64,000 bases of DNA from positions 20,458,001-20,522,000 of the forward strand of contig OX485804.1 in NCBI GenBank assembly GCA_950295325.1, in the 5' to 3' direction. The notes under the pieces are model-generated. The model did not search any database and was not told the origin of the DNA. It saw only the letters and a list, made by a program, of their open reading frames with translations. Shown one piece after another: positions 37,602 to 49,127 of the stretch. Source of the DNA: Polytrichum commune (lineage: Eukaryota; Streptophyta; Polytrichopsida; Polytrichales; Polytrichaceae). How positions within the stretch are numbered: the first letter of the stretch is position 1; each line of letters begins with the position of its first letter. The position numbers were made by a program, and so were the translations under genes.

Positions 37602-39433
37602 GAACTAAGGTATGTGGCCCTACCGTTGCCGTTGGATCGATTTCGAGATTGCCTCATCGGGTTAGCAATTGTGAATCATGAAGATGGTCATTTCAAGTTT
37701 CAAAATCGAGAGTTGAGATGCCAAGTTTATAACCATCCAAGGTGGATGTTCTTTCAGCTCTTTAGATGAATTCATAGAGGTCTTCTAAATTGTGTTCACT
37801 ATTGATCCAAGAATGGCCAATGTGGGTTTGAGGACATGGTCCAATCTCATCGTGTTTTTGGTGTCTCCATTCTTAACTAGAAACTGTGTCATATGTGTAT
37901 CACTCAATATAGGTGCACGATCAAGAATAAACTGACCACATAGGGTCCCACACACCATATGGTAATTCAATTGTCGTTGTTCCTTGGCACATAACCTATT
38001 ATCTGTGCTCGTGATGATTTCAGTTGTATTTGATGGAGGGTTACAAGAGACATTTCATGACACAAAGAATCACGATGACAACGCATAACGTCAGTACGAC
38101 CCTGTAACTTATAGTAGTGCCATATGAATGGAACTATAACAACTAGAAATCCATGTTAGAGTTCATGCTAGTGGGACAAAATAGAGGTGTATGCCAAACT
38201 TAAGATAACTCCCACTATTAAGATAAGGCATTGAGGGTGGGGGATTTTAGATAAGCAAAGGTGAGGTGCAAGGGAGACCATGGCCTTAATTAGCTCAAAA
38301 TTTTGGGGTGGTTCTCATCTCAAAATGCAAGTGAGCCCAACATTGCATGTTGAGTTAGTGTCGATACACACCTTTCAAAGTTCATTGAACATAAATTCAA
38401 CTCATACATCACACTTTTGAGGTCTTGCTACTACAACGTAGAGAAACAAAAGATTAGAATCGAATCTCACCATAAGGATTTCAATGGTTCAAAGTTGTGG
38501 TTTAATGTGATTGAATTTATGTGACATCGATTTTGATGTATGATTGTTGAGGTTTGTGATGCATGTGCCTTGGATAGAAATCTAGGAATGGCTAGACTCA
38601 TAAGGAATACTTGCAAGAAGGAACACTTTTTACACACAAGGAGCTCATGCATGTGTGGTTCGAACACAAAAGCCTTGGTCTCCATCCTGGCCGCATGTAG
38701 CCAAGAGGAGTGGCTCAATTGATTATTATGCATTGTGATGAAGAGATGAACAACATCTTGTAACTCCATGCAACATCAATAAGGTAGATGGGTCTTAAAT
38801 GGCTCATTTTCTTAATCGGACCCCTATACTTGATTGGTGTGTGGTTCACTGAGCATCAAAGAGCAAACATCATATAGACACATGTTTAAAAGAGACTGGA
38901 CTAAGTTTTAGAATATTAATAAACACTGTACACTCAATAATGAAACACAACTGGGAGGACATATGTATCTACTTAAGAAATCAACACACGTGCAATTCTG
39001 ATAACCATAACTAATCACGGGAGGTCCACTCTTGAATCCGGTTTTAGCAGATTTGCTATTGCACCACGAGTTTTGTTGTGTGAATTTCATCTATAGAAGT
39101 TCAAGACCAAGAAAAAAAAACGGACCAAATAACACCCACGTACCTTACTCAGAAATGAAATGGAAAGAAAAGAACGTGGGTACTTACTCTTTGTCTCAGC
39201 CGAGAAATACATATTATGCATAAATTCCAACAAATGAACATGAAGAACATGTTGATGGATAATACTTAATTTTGTTCCAACTTGGAAGTGTGATACATGG
39301 CCCTTAAAGGGGCATGCTAGTGCCAAGCTTCAAGCCACATGGACCTAGTGCCATTATTCCCAACATTGAGACTAAAAATTAGATTATATAGTGATCGGAA
39401 CAGCTTGCGCCTTGCCCCACATAACATTACTCA
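37602..39433. other. Gene-free spacer downstream of SOSEKI
   Basis: No gene is supported. A partial copy of repeat D (CGGACCCCTATACTTGATTGGTG...) lies at about 38806-38880. Confidence 0.45.
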
Positions 39434-40350
39434 GGGCCACTTCACACATGAGCCAAGAGCCATGACCATAAAATTGTGAGAGCCCAAAAGAAAGTGTCCA
39501 AAGGCCGTCCCACCACACCTTCAAAATCATGTAGTGTGGTCACGGATCCTGGAGTGTGGTTCACGGGGAGGTCACTTCATTGTCAAGTTGACACCACGTG
39601 CGGACAAAGTTTGCTACCCTTATATTACATGCCATATATAATTTTAAAATTTATGATATTTTTTCTACATATACATAACCATTGATAGTATCTTTTGTAT
39701 ACTTTTTTGAAATTTTTAGTCATCTTTATTTATTTTAGTAATTTTTTTAGTTCAATTATGTGTCATTCTAGTTAGAAACGGTATGTTTTATGAAAAAAAA
39801 AATCATCAAATTTAGTTACCACTTTTGACTATGTCATAGGTACTGTGTATATCTACTCATGAAAAAAAAATTGATAAAATTTTGACCCATTTTGGTGGTG
39901 CAACTTACCAAAAGAAGATTTTTTTTGGTCGCACGTGGTGTTCAACTTGACAATGGAGTGATCTACCCGTGGTGTGGTTTGAAGTCATATGTGACCGGGC
40001 CCTCAACCAAATGCTCTTTCAATGAATTTCTATTCATGTGGGTCCTCACACATGGTACAGTAGAATAAATCAACGATTGTGTTCATTCAGAGTGCCATGG
40101 TCTCCTGGTTTTGTGTTAGGCCTACCTCCAAGAGGTGGTTTTTGAAAATAATCCAGTTGACCATGAAACATGATCCATTCGATGCCGTGTAGTAATCATT
40201 GTAGACTTTACATCTATCTTGCATTCACATACTCCGTTGGTCCCTCAAGCGTAGTGTGAAGCGAAGTTGGACCGGCTCTGCCTTTTCCACCAACGAGAGT
40301 GCTTGAAGTGTAATGATCACGGGCTCTCAGTCTCGTGTGTGAAGTGGCCC
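39434..40350. mobile_element. 917-bp inverted-repeat element, GGGCCACTTCACACA ends, TCA duplication
   Basis: The left end is GGGCCACTTCACACATGAGC and the right end its inverse (GTGTGTGAAGTGGCCC), followed by further matching bases. TCA flanks both sides (39431-39433; 40351-40353). A second, inner inverted repeat (TTGTCAAGTTGACACCACGT near 39581 vs ACGTGGTGTTCAACTTGACA near 39935) suggests a nested element. There is no transposase. Relatives lie at 18000-18490 and 62057-62383. Confidence 0.87.
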
Positions 40351-41294
40351 TCAGTAGATGAGTTTTGTTCATGGGCCCATCAATAGATTCAAGAATGAAG
40401 ACTTCGTATGCTTCAGACTAAATGTGAAGTTAAGGTAGTTGAGTAATGTTATGCACGTAGGCAGGCTAACGAGAATAAAAAAATAAAACGTGGTTTCGTA
40501 CTTCAGTGACGTACACCATTGGTCGTTCACCCCTCCAAAGTAACATTCATTCTACAACGGTGACCCAACATAAGTGAAGGATAATTCTTGCAAAATTCTC
40601 GACGCTAGGGGTACATTACCCTAGTGTTGAGTAATGTTATGTATTAATGCTCTAAGTTTTGAGTTGTCTTTATTATATGAGTCTCTATATATGTGACTAT
40701 CTGGATTGTGTGATGGATTGATTTTCAAACCCCTAGTTGCATCACTTTTTAATTGGTGCTAGGATCTCCATGTTTCAAATTGGGCTCACTTGACACTATC
40801 ACACCATTCAAAAAGAAAGTGTTAAGAACTTCTTTTGGAAACAAAAGGATATCAAGATTATAGACCCCTGTATCAAGGGGTTTTAAGGGTGCCTTCAAAA
40901 GTATGACCCCTTACATGATATACCCCCAAATACACCACTTCAAACTTGTCTCCAAAATAATAGGCCGAGTGAGCCCCATTGGACGTATGTATTTAATCAT
41001 CTAGAATAGTTGTAGAGTGTCAATTGAATGTAAGAAAAATAAGATAAATTTAATGTGCTTTTCTTTGAGCACATTGAGGAGCCCCATGAGAATTCAGTTG
41101 TGAAGATGGGTTACCCTCCTAGCACTCTACCACTATGGTGTAGACAATTCTGAATATTTTCAACCAAACCATGTGGGAACTCAAGGACTTGTTCTTTGGG
41201 CAAGATAATATTCAAGATGTTCACCTTGGGAAGAAGAAAAATGTGGTGTTCTTCAAAGTCCTCTTAATTGTCTCCATGCTCATTTTAGGGTGTT

Positions 41295-41323
41295 ATAGAT
41301 AGATAGATAGATAGATAGATAGA
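41295..41323. repeat. (ATAG)n microsatellite
   Basis: About seven tetranucleotide units. Confidence 0.93.
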
Positions 41324-41707
41324 CAAACATGTGTATTTTGGGTCATTTTCTAAATTTAAATAAAAATATTTATGAAAGCAAGTAGAAACAAAATTTGATA
41401 GCAACAGTGTAGCAAAAGAGAAAAGAAAGAAAGTCATAACATGATTCATAACATTGTTAAGATAGTGGGGAGCTAAATTTCTAAGTGTAAGTATGGATAG
41501 GGTTCAAGATGGGATGATTGAGCTTTATTTCCAAGATTCAACTTCAAAGTGGTGAAGAAGGGCCCATTATTCTTAATTTTGAGGCTCACCAAGGGATCCC
41601 AAATGAACATAAAAATTGTTGTCTTGTAGCAATTTGGATGCATGTCCATTGAGAAAGAGAAGCAAGGTAGAAGCATCCAATTCCATCAATGACCCAATTT
41701 CAACATC

Positions 41708-41724
41708 GGGGGGGGGGGGGGGGG
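41708..41724. repeat. Poly-G run
   Basis: 17 consecutive G; its length may be uncertain from sequencing. Confidence 0.9.
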
Positions 41725-43148
41725 AGACTTTGCACTAACATTTTGGATAACAAGAGAATCTTGACTTTCATCAATCATATCTAGATCGCACAATGTCAAA
41801 TTTTGATGAACTCAAGTGCATTATAGATTTGCTAATTCCTTGGAAAATTGTACAAAATTGTCTTATGCATAGTAAGTGTCTCAAGTGCTCAAATGATATG
41901 TCATAGGCAATTCTATCTTAGTAGAAGATAGTAAATTAAGAAGAGTAGTTGCCTACATTTGTTTAGGGTTTTGGGTCTTGATATATTGAGGGAGAACAAA
42001 TATTTTTAACCACAAAATTTAGTGAGCAATGCCAAATATTACTATGGATTTCTTTTTCTGCTCCATTCTATATTCATTTTATCCACTATAGGATGGAAAA
42101 CATCACAAATATTGGGCAAATGTTAAACCCCTACTAGAAGCTAGAAGCCCATAAAATACACATTGTTTTATTCAATGACCTCAAACTATGTATTGTTGAG
42201 TTTTAACCAAATATATAACATCAGTTGGACCATAATGGACCTTGTTGGGTTCTTATGGATATACATGGAGCCACTAAGTGATAAACTAGCAATGCACTTG
42301 TCATGATTAAGAAACGGTTTAAAGGCGACAAGTTACTCATTCATGTGGCCCTCTCACACTTAACCGTAAGGCAAAGTCCCTTGTAATTTGAGATTGAAGC
42401 AAAATTGTTGGTCTTTCATTCCCGTTGGCTGGTCACATTGAGAACAATGTCAAATTTCGCTAGTAACAGTCTTGATCAGGTGTCATCCAAATGATATCAT
42501 TAGTGTAAATCATTTAATGATCATATTTCATGTAATGACATGTGCATGTTGGCATATGAAACAATCACTCAATCATTTTGAATGTAATTGCTTCTGACAA
42601 ACTGCACTAATGTTCATTGTTGATAATTATCAAAAGCCCAAGACATATTTAGCACAACCTACCACAAAGAAGAAATGAAAATATGAATGTATATGTTGTG
42701 ATATGGATTTTAAATAGATGTGGTATGAATTTAACTCTAAATCATTTATACAAATCCATATCTTCTTCGGGTTTATCTATCTACATGTATGTTATAATTG
42801 GTAGAATGCAATTGATCAATAATTTATTTTTAGATGGGATCATTTCCGCCATGTTAAACCAATGCCTCAATACAACCCCTTTGAGGCCCATGAAGGGTTT
42901 CTTGCCTTTAAGAGCTAAACTAGGGTATATGATCATTATCACATAAAACCCATTACGTTTGTGACTAGACTAGAATTGTAATATATGCTTTAATGAGTAA
43001 TTAACATACCTTTGCTCTTTATTTGAAATTAAATAATCCTTTTTGGAACGAATTTGACTCATGTTGACATCTCACTGGTTGGACCCTGCCAAAATTCCAC
43101 ATGGCATTTACATTATGGCATTAAAAGTGCCGACCATATAGCATCATA

Positions 43149-43173
43149 TATTTATTTATTTATTTATTTATTT
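43149..43173. repeat. (TTTA)n microsatellite
   Basis: About six tetranucleotide units. Confidence 0.9.
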
Positions 43174-44600
43174 CATCATTTTAGAATTATATTTCTAAAA
43201 TAAGGTATACAAAGTCTTTTTGGTTATCCCTTTTTAGATCATTTTTGTATCATCCATGATCATTGTAGTTTAACTTCATTATTACTCTGACCACTTAAAA
43301 TAGCCAAACGAAATGTCAATCAATTTATCAAATGCCATACAAACATCAAACATATATTTAAACAACATGACCTCTCTATCATTAATTATGCATGATTCAC
43401 CTTTTTAAATCATAGGTCATGGATTTGCTTGACATTGGTTATTGAACGAAATGGTTATATGTTCAAAAATGGATTTGTCAATATTGGTGGGTGGTTTTAC
43501 ATGAACGTAGGAACTCACAAATAAGATAACTTGGCAATTGACATATTAAAAACACATATAAAAAACTTGTGAGTTCGTATTATTATCATAACATTTCATT
43601 GTGTGTATATAAAGTATGCACACATACTATGATGTAGTTTAAGCATTATGAAAAATAATTTGAATTAATTTGAACTAAGCTTTCAAATTCAATGCGCAAG
43701 TCCAAACCTTGAATTTCATTTCTCGATTCATGTGTGTCCGCCCAAATGGTCAATGCCTCGGTGTAAATAGAACTTCTTGTGTAAGTTATCACAAGCAACT
43801 TGCCAACGTCTTTCTATATTTTGCAACTTATCTCAACCATTTCTTGCGCTTGCGCTTCCTTGGTTGGTAGTGCTCTTCATGAATATGCCCATGTCTATGT
43901 GCAAGAGCGTGGCGAATTGCAGCACTTGCTCTTCTTGCAATTGCACTTGGACTTCTATCTACTTTTTGTTGCACAATTTCTCTTGATGGACCTGCAATTA
44001 TAAATAAGTCCCAAAATGATGACCCAAATCTTGAATGAATGAAAGCCAAAACTCATACAATGGGAAATGAAACGATCCTATATTAAGGGACAGTTCGCAC
44101 CTATGGGTAAGTCCTAATTTTTTATTTGCTAAATTTACAAATCTTAATGGTAAAATTACCTAACTTCAAATCAACTTTAATGTCATTTCATTCACACTTA
44201 GAGGCAACTTTACCAAGGCATCACCTATCTAGCATGGGTTACTATTTCTATGGACACATGGCCATCATTAAATTCACCTTGCTCGCCAAGTGTCATCATG
44301 TCAACATGTCATTTGATAATTAGTAAGTCAATCACTATCATGGTCTTTAAATGTAGTGAACCATCCTAGTACACATGAGGTAAGTTACCACCAAGGTTAG
44401 GCGCTAATTATGTTGTTAGAGTATAACAATGTGGTAACTTAACCTAGCAATGGCAACTCAATGTATGAGGGGTCAACTATGGGCCAAGTGTGAATGTAGA
44501 TAAACAATGATAATCATTATGATGTTAAGAAAAGATACCCACAGTGTGAACCATGCCTAAGTGATGTCAGTATTTCCTAGTCTAGCCTCTTATTGTGTGC

Positions 44601-45205
44601 ATTAGAGTTATCCATAAAGTCCCTCAAAGAGGGACAAAACCATGGGTTTGATCCTTCTTTGAGAAAAAAGTTCTATTAAGAAAGTTGGGTGAACCTTTTA
44701 GAACCTCCTCTTTCCACCTCTCAAACTTTGAGAGAATTTTAAGATCTATAATAGGGTATGCGCATGGGACCTGCCATCCTTAAATGATGGATTGGCCTAT
44801 GCAATGTTAACTCTAGTTTCTTTCTGACTGCATGCCAAGGTGTGGGAGTTGATGGCATGAAACCACCCCATTGTTGCAATTATACGAGATTTTAATCTTC
44901 TCTCAAGAGGTTAGTCAAGTTACTCGCAATATCATCTGCTGCCAAAAAAAGCAGGCAAGGAACTAGCACCTCGCACAAAGTGATCCATTATGCTAAAAAT
45001 TTATTTCAATAAATATGTTTTAGCCCATCCATCCTAGTAGGACAAGCTAGAAAACCGACTTTTAAATACCCAACACCACTCTTTGTGTGTGATAATTTAA
45101 GCATTAAAAAAAATAGGGTGACTTTGTGTTAATTCTCATAAACTCAAGGTTTGGGACTAAACCCATGGTTTCATCTCCTTTACTTTACAAAGAACCCTTA
45201 GGCTA
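44601..45205. mobile_element. ~605-bp degenerate inverted-repeat element
   Basis: The ends are diverged inverted copies: the left part reads AAAACCATGGGTTTGATCC and the right part, in reverse, GAAACCATGGGTTTAGTCCC at matching distance from the tip. The left tip ATTAGAGTTATCCATAAA recurs at 54481. No transposase. It lies just downstream of the trypsin-fold gene. Confidence 0.55.
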
Positions 45206-45267
45206 CTTATCTTCTTAGGATGTATAAAATGGCCCGAAATTAATTTGGAAGTTCTCTTTTTGTAAGA

Positions 45268-47738
45268 TCACACATAGTATGTTAAGCCGTATGATTTCAA
45301 TAAAACCACACCTGGCAATTCCTTTGGAAGCCAACTCATCCTCTCCTTGTCGGCATTGTGGCACTCGCGTTTAAAAGTCGCGAGTCGGTCATAAACATCC
45401 AAAAACAATGCAAGCTCCGCATAAGTCGGTGCGCTATTGTAGCTTTCCAACCACTTTTGTTTGGCGGAAGGTTGGGTTTGAGAATCATAGGAATCGGGTA
45501 TGGGCTCCCTCGATGGAGCGTGGCTTCCCAAAGAAGGGACCATCAAATCAAACGGATCTCCATCCCAATGTTGCGAAACCCACCGCCGTATGCCTTGCAC
45601 CATCACTCCCACGTGTTCCACCGTCTCTTTATTATGTGTCCGCACACGTTTCTTGTCCGATCCAACATCCGCACCCATGGAAGCGGGTTTTGTGAACGGA
45701 ACCCTTTGCGGGTTGCACACGAAGAATGCAAAGTTTCCACGCTCATCGAACCCCGCACATCCGGGAACCCAAGTTTCGGTTTCCGTTGCAAATTTCACAA
45801 ACATCGGGTCGCACTCCACAACGCGACCTCGACCGATTTTGAGTGGGCTATGGGTCTTGCCGCTTCGTGTGTGGCCGAGTATGTAGACATGGCGATCTAC
45901 ATCCAAGTTCCTCTTGTTTTGGCCGAGCCCAAGGCCGAGGGGAACCATTATACTCGGCACGGGGTCGCATGCGACGAGAGTGAGGTCGAGACCGCGATTC
46001 GTCATGAAAATCCTACACAAAAACCAAGAAGTCCCCTATGAAATTCCATGGGCTTTTTCCTCACATGCAAATCAAGAGTTTCATTCCACTCGTGATCCAT
46101 GACCAAAGGTGGCGGTGTTGGAATTTGAATGGAAGAGCAACCTATTTAGGTTTATGAACGGCCAAACTCGATTTTGCACGAGTTTCAACCTCGATTCATG
46201 AACCACCGAAGTGGAAGTTTCTTTGGTCAAACCTCCACGCCACCACCTCCGATCATGCACTGCAAACTTATCGAACATGGAAGCTTTTGTGCGCGAAACA
46301 ATTCAATTCCCAACAAAAAAAAGTGAGTTTTGAGTCAACGGGTTGGTAGATGACGCACCCATGACACTCACCTCGAAGGAAGAAGTTTGTGGGTGTGGGG
46401 CGGTCGTTTTGGTGTTCTCGAAGGTGTCGAGGCACCGGAGTGCGCCGGTGATTGTGTCCTTGATCCACCCCTTGACATGGATTTGGCCGATCTACTTCTC
46501 GACACCGGCTTGGACACTGCTTTTGATTCGCTTCTCGAACCTGGGGCTGAGTTTGACCGTTGCGGCCGATTCGCAAGCCCCTTCGCAATCTCGGCTTGCG
46601 TAGGGACGCACGAGAGCGACGGACTGTGAGCTCTGATGTTCCCGTAGTTGAGCAAAACCTCGCCTACCAACGCTTTCTTACTGTCGCTCACGTACTCGCA
46701 CGTCGTCAATACCAATGCCTTGTGCAGGAGGACGCCGTAGCCTGTCGGGACTAACGCCGTGCAGCCGGATTCACGCCGCTTGATACCTGCCATGACGAGT
46801 TTCGGGTTCTCGATTCCCCAACAGACGAGGCATTGAAGCTTCATCGTATGGCAATCGTACATGAATTGTGTGAGGAGGGATGAACGCTTGGTTTTCGCGT
46901 CCGCTTGAAAGCTTTTGAACCGTACTCTTGCTTGACCGGCCTTCACTTTCACATTCTCGCGTACAGCTTGGTACTTAACCTTCGTTTGCGCGGTTTTCGC
47001 TTTCACGCCTTCACGAAAAGCATGGTACTTAACTTTCGCTTGCGCACTTCTCACTTTCACAGTTTCACGGAACTCTTGGTACTTCACTTTCGCTTGCGCG
47101 CCCCGCACCTTCACATTCGCACGAAAAGCTTGGTACTTCTCCTTCGCTTGCACGCCGCCTGCTTTCATTTGTCCCGGAAGCTTTTGCAGCCTTCCTTTCA
47201 CTTTGGTTCCCACAGCGTTCATCCCCGCTCGCACCTTCCCTCCCGTGGTCTTCAACCCCGCTCGCACCTTCCCTCCCGTGGTCTTCAACCCCGCTCGCAC
47301 CTTCCCTCCTGTGGTCTTCAACCCCGCTCTCAGCTTTCCTCCCGCCAATTTCGCCCCGGCGCGTACCTTCACTCCCGTATTCTTCATGCCGGCGCGAACC
47401 TTTTTGCCAGTGATTCTCATTCCGCGTTGGACCTTTTTCCCAATCGGTTTCATTCCTTCCCGCAACTTCCCCCCCGCTGCTCTTAACCTTTCTTGCAAAC
47501 CCTTCACATTTTGTTGCTCTTCAACCGGACTTGTTACTCCAACCGTACTCACTGCTGCAACAACGCTTGTCGCGATTGCCAACCCCTCCACCACAAACTC
47601 GGGGAGGTCGGATTCCTTGGGAACCATGTCTGTGACCGCTTGCAAACCGTCAGACACAAAACTTGGGAGATTGGATTCTTCCTCAGGTTGCGGCTGGTTT
47701 CCATCCTCACCAGACTCACCTTCGGGAGGTGGATCCAT
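45268..47738 (-). CDS. Trypsin-fold protein with N-terminal 11-mer and 18-mer basic repeats, 2 exons
   Basis: Model: complement of 46372-47738 and 45268-46012; 2112 nt, 703 aa, phase 2 junction. Residues 1-85: acidic head with a duplicated LPxFVxxGLxxxT motif. Residues 86-184: nine 11-residue units (type KTTGGKVRAGL, three almost identical). Residues 197-286: five 18-residue units (type QAKVKYQEFRETVKVRSA). Residues 325-375: TALVPTGYGVLLHKALVLTT, resembling the first barrel of trypsin-like domains. Residues 395-440: Ser/Arg-rich linker. Exon 2 continues the fold: LDLTLVACDP, YILGHTRSG, GRGRVVE, then WVPGCAGFDERGNFAFFVC. Known plant relatives read about GSAGFD at the last site, so the expected Ser is Cys here, and no His follows LVLTT. 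It may bind rather than cleave. A further 3' exon cannot be excluded. The function is unknown. Confidence 0.75.
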
Positions 47739-48330
47739 TGCAAGATAGACGTAATCCTCAACAAAAGACGCCGACTAGATTGAAAGCACAAATGCTCATG
47801 CGGGAAGGTGTTATTCACAGATGCATCATTCATTCACTCCTTGTGAACCATGCTGGTTACAGCTTCCAACCCCTTTGAAACAAAATTGGGGACTCCTCTG
47901 CAGATTATGTGGTTGGTTCTCAGTCTCCACATTCTCATCATCAACAGGAGTATCAGCAGCCTCGCCTTTCAGGAGGTGGCCCGATTGCAAGGTAAATGCA
48001 CCCCGCCTCAACAAAGGCACAGACCTAATTGCGAGCAGGAAAACGTTTGTGCAGGAAGAAGGTAATAGGTATTCACAACTGCGTCACTCATAATACACGT
48101 TGAGAATCATCCTTGTTACAGCCTCCAACCTCTCGGACATGAAATCGGGGCCAATCAACTCCTCTGTAAGTTGCGCCGGGTTCCGAGTTTCGACATTCTC
48201 ATCCTCAACAGTAACAGCAGACTCACCTTCAGGAGGTGGGCCCATTGCAAGGTAATACGCACCCTGTCTCAACAAAGGGCACCGACTGGATTGCAAGTAT
48301 AGATGCTGATGCAGGAAGGAGGTAATAATA
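47690..48330 (-). repeat. Three-unit ~250-bp tandem array over the first exon of the trypsin-fold gene
   Basis: The anchor CC-TTC-GGAGGTGG-CC-ATTGCAAG recurs at 47719, 47965 and 48226 (spacings 246 and 261). Unit 1 holds the start codon of the gene. Unit 3 keeps an ATG and an open frame reading MGPPPEGESAVTVEDENVET onward to ERLEAVTRMI, clearly the same exon. Unit 2 has ATC for ATG and a frameshift. Units 2-3 may be old exon copies or alternative first exons. Confidence 0.82.
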
Positions 48331-49127
48331 GACACAGGCACATCACGTCGGGGCATTCCCTTGCTTGGCATCAGGGCGCCAATTCTAATCTGAAACAACC
48401 ACCCTATTCACAGTTGATTATATTTACAATGATAAAGAAAATTTATAAGCAGTTGATTTCCAAACCAGGCAACATGCTCATCCTATCACTACCACTTCGA
48501 TTCCCTGCATGGCTGGGAGATTCAGGCCACCAGCAAATCTTGCAACCCGAGCTGTAAGCAAAGAACGTCAAGGGGCACAAAGCCCATGGATGTAATCTTT
48601 GAAGGTGAAAGGAAGTTGGTAACAAGGACAATCACTACAGTTTTATTGAGGGTGGAAAAGACCGACCCTGTTCTGTCCCTCTCTATCTGTATGTGTCTCT
48701 TCATGTCTTTGCCATCGTCACTTGAAAAGTTCGTTCCTTAATCCACATGTCCTTCGAAACCAAGGCTCAAAAAGAAAATGTTGAACATAAGAGACAAAAC
48801 TGAAGAAGCAACTTAATGGTCAACAACCAAGTCCACGAAGCTTTCATATCGGACAACCTTGTCCACTTTATTCTTTCAATCCGCAAGCATTGAAGACACA
48901 CCCAAAATGCTAGATAAATAATAAAAAACAATGATGCACAACAAAATATATAGAATATACTTGAAGGCAAATAATAATGTATGGCAGCTGATTTGGAATG
49001 TGTTGCTTCCAGATTAAAGCCGCACTCTACAAGAGTAACCACTCTACTACAGCAAAGTCTATTTCGGCCTTGCTTGCACAAAAATGTACCAATGCTACTA
49101 GAAATGCTGTGTCTGTAGCAGGTTCTC
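48331..49127. other. Intergenic stretch: leader of the trypsin-fold gene and 3' flank of SEC14
   Basis: No further gene is supported. A minus-strand AATAAA-like site (about 48876-48882) lies some 250 bases past the SEC14 stop and could serve as its polyadenylation signal. Confidence 0.4.

Larger units (their letters stand above)
40354..44600. other. Long gene-free AT-rich region
   Basis: No gene is supported over 4.2 kb. It holds microsatellites and a G-run listed separately. A 73-codon minus-strand frame at 43828-44049 has a basic tail but no recognisable domain. Confidence 0.45.

Noticed and set aside
43828-44049. 73-codon minus-strand frame with basic tail as a gene
   Set aside because: No domain, no splice partners and no supporting context.
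46905-47748. Long plus-strand frames opposite the trypsin-fold gene
   Set aside because: These are antisense shadows of the basic repeat arrays, which force open frames on the other strand.
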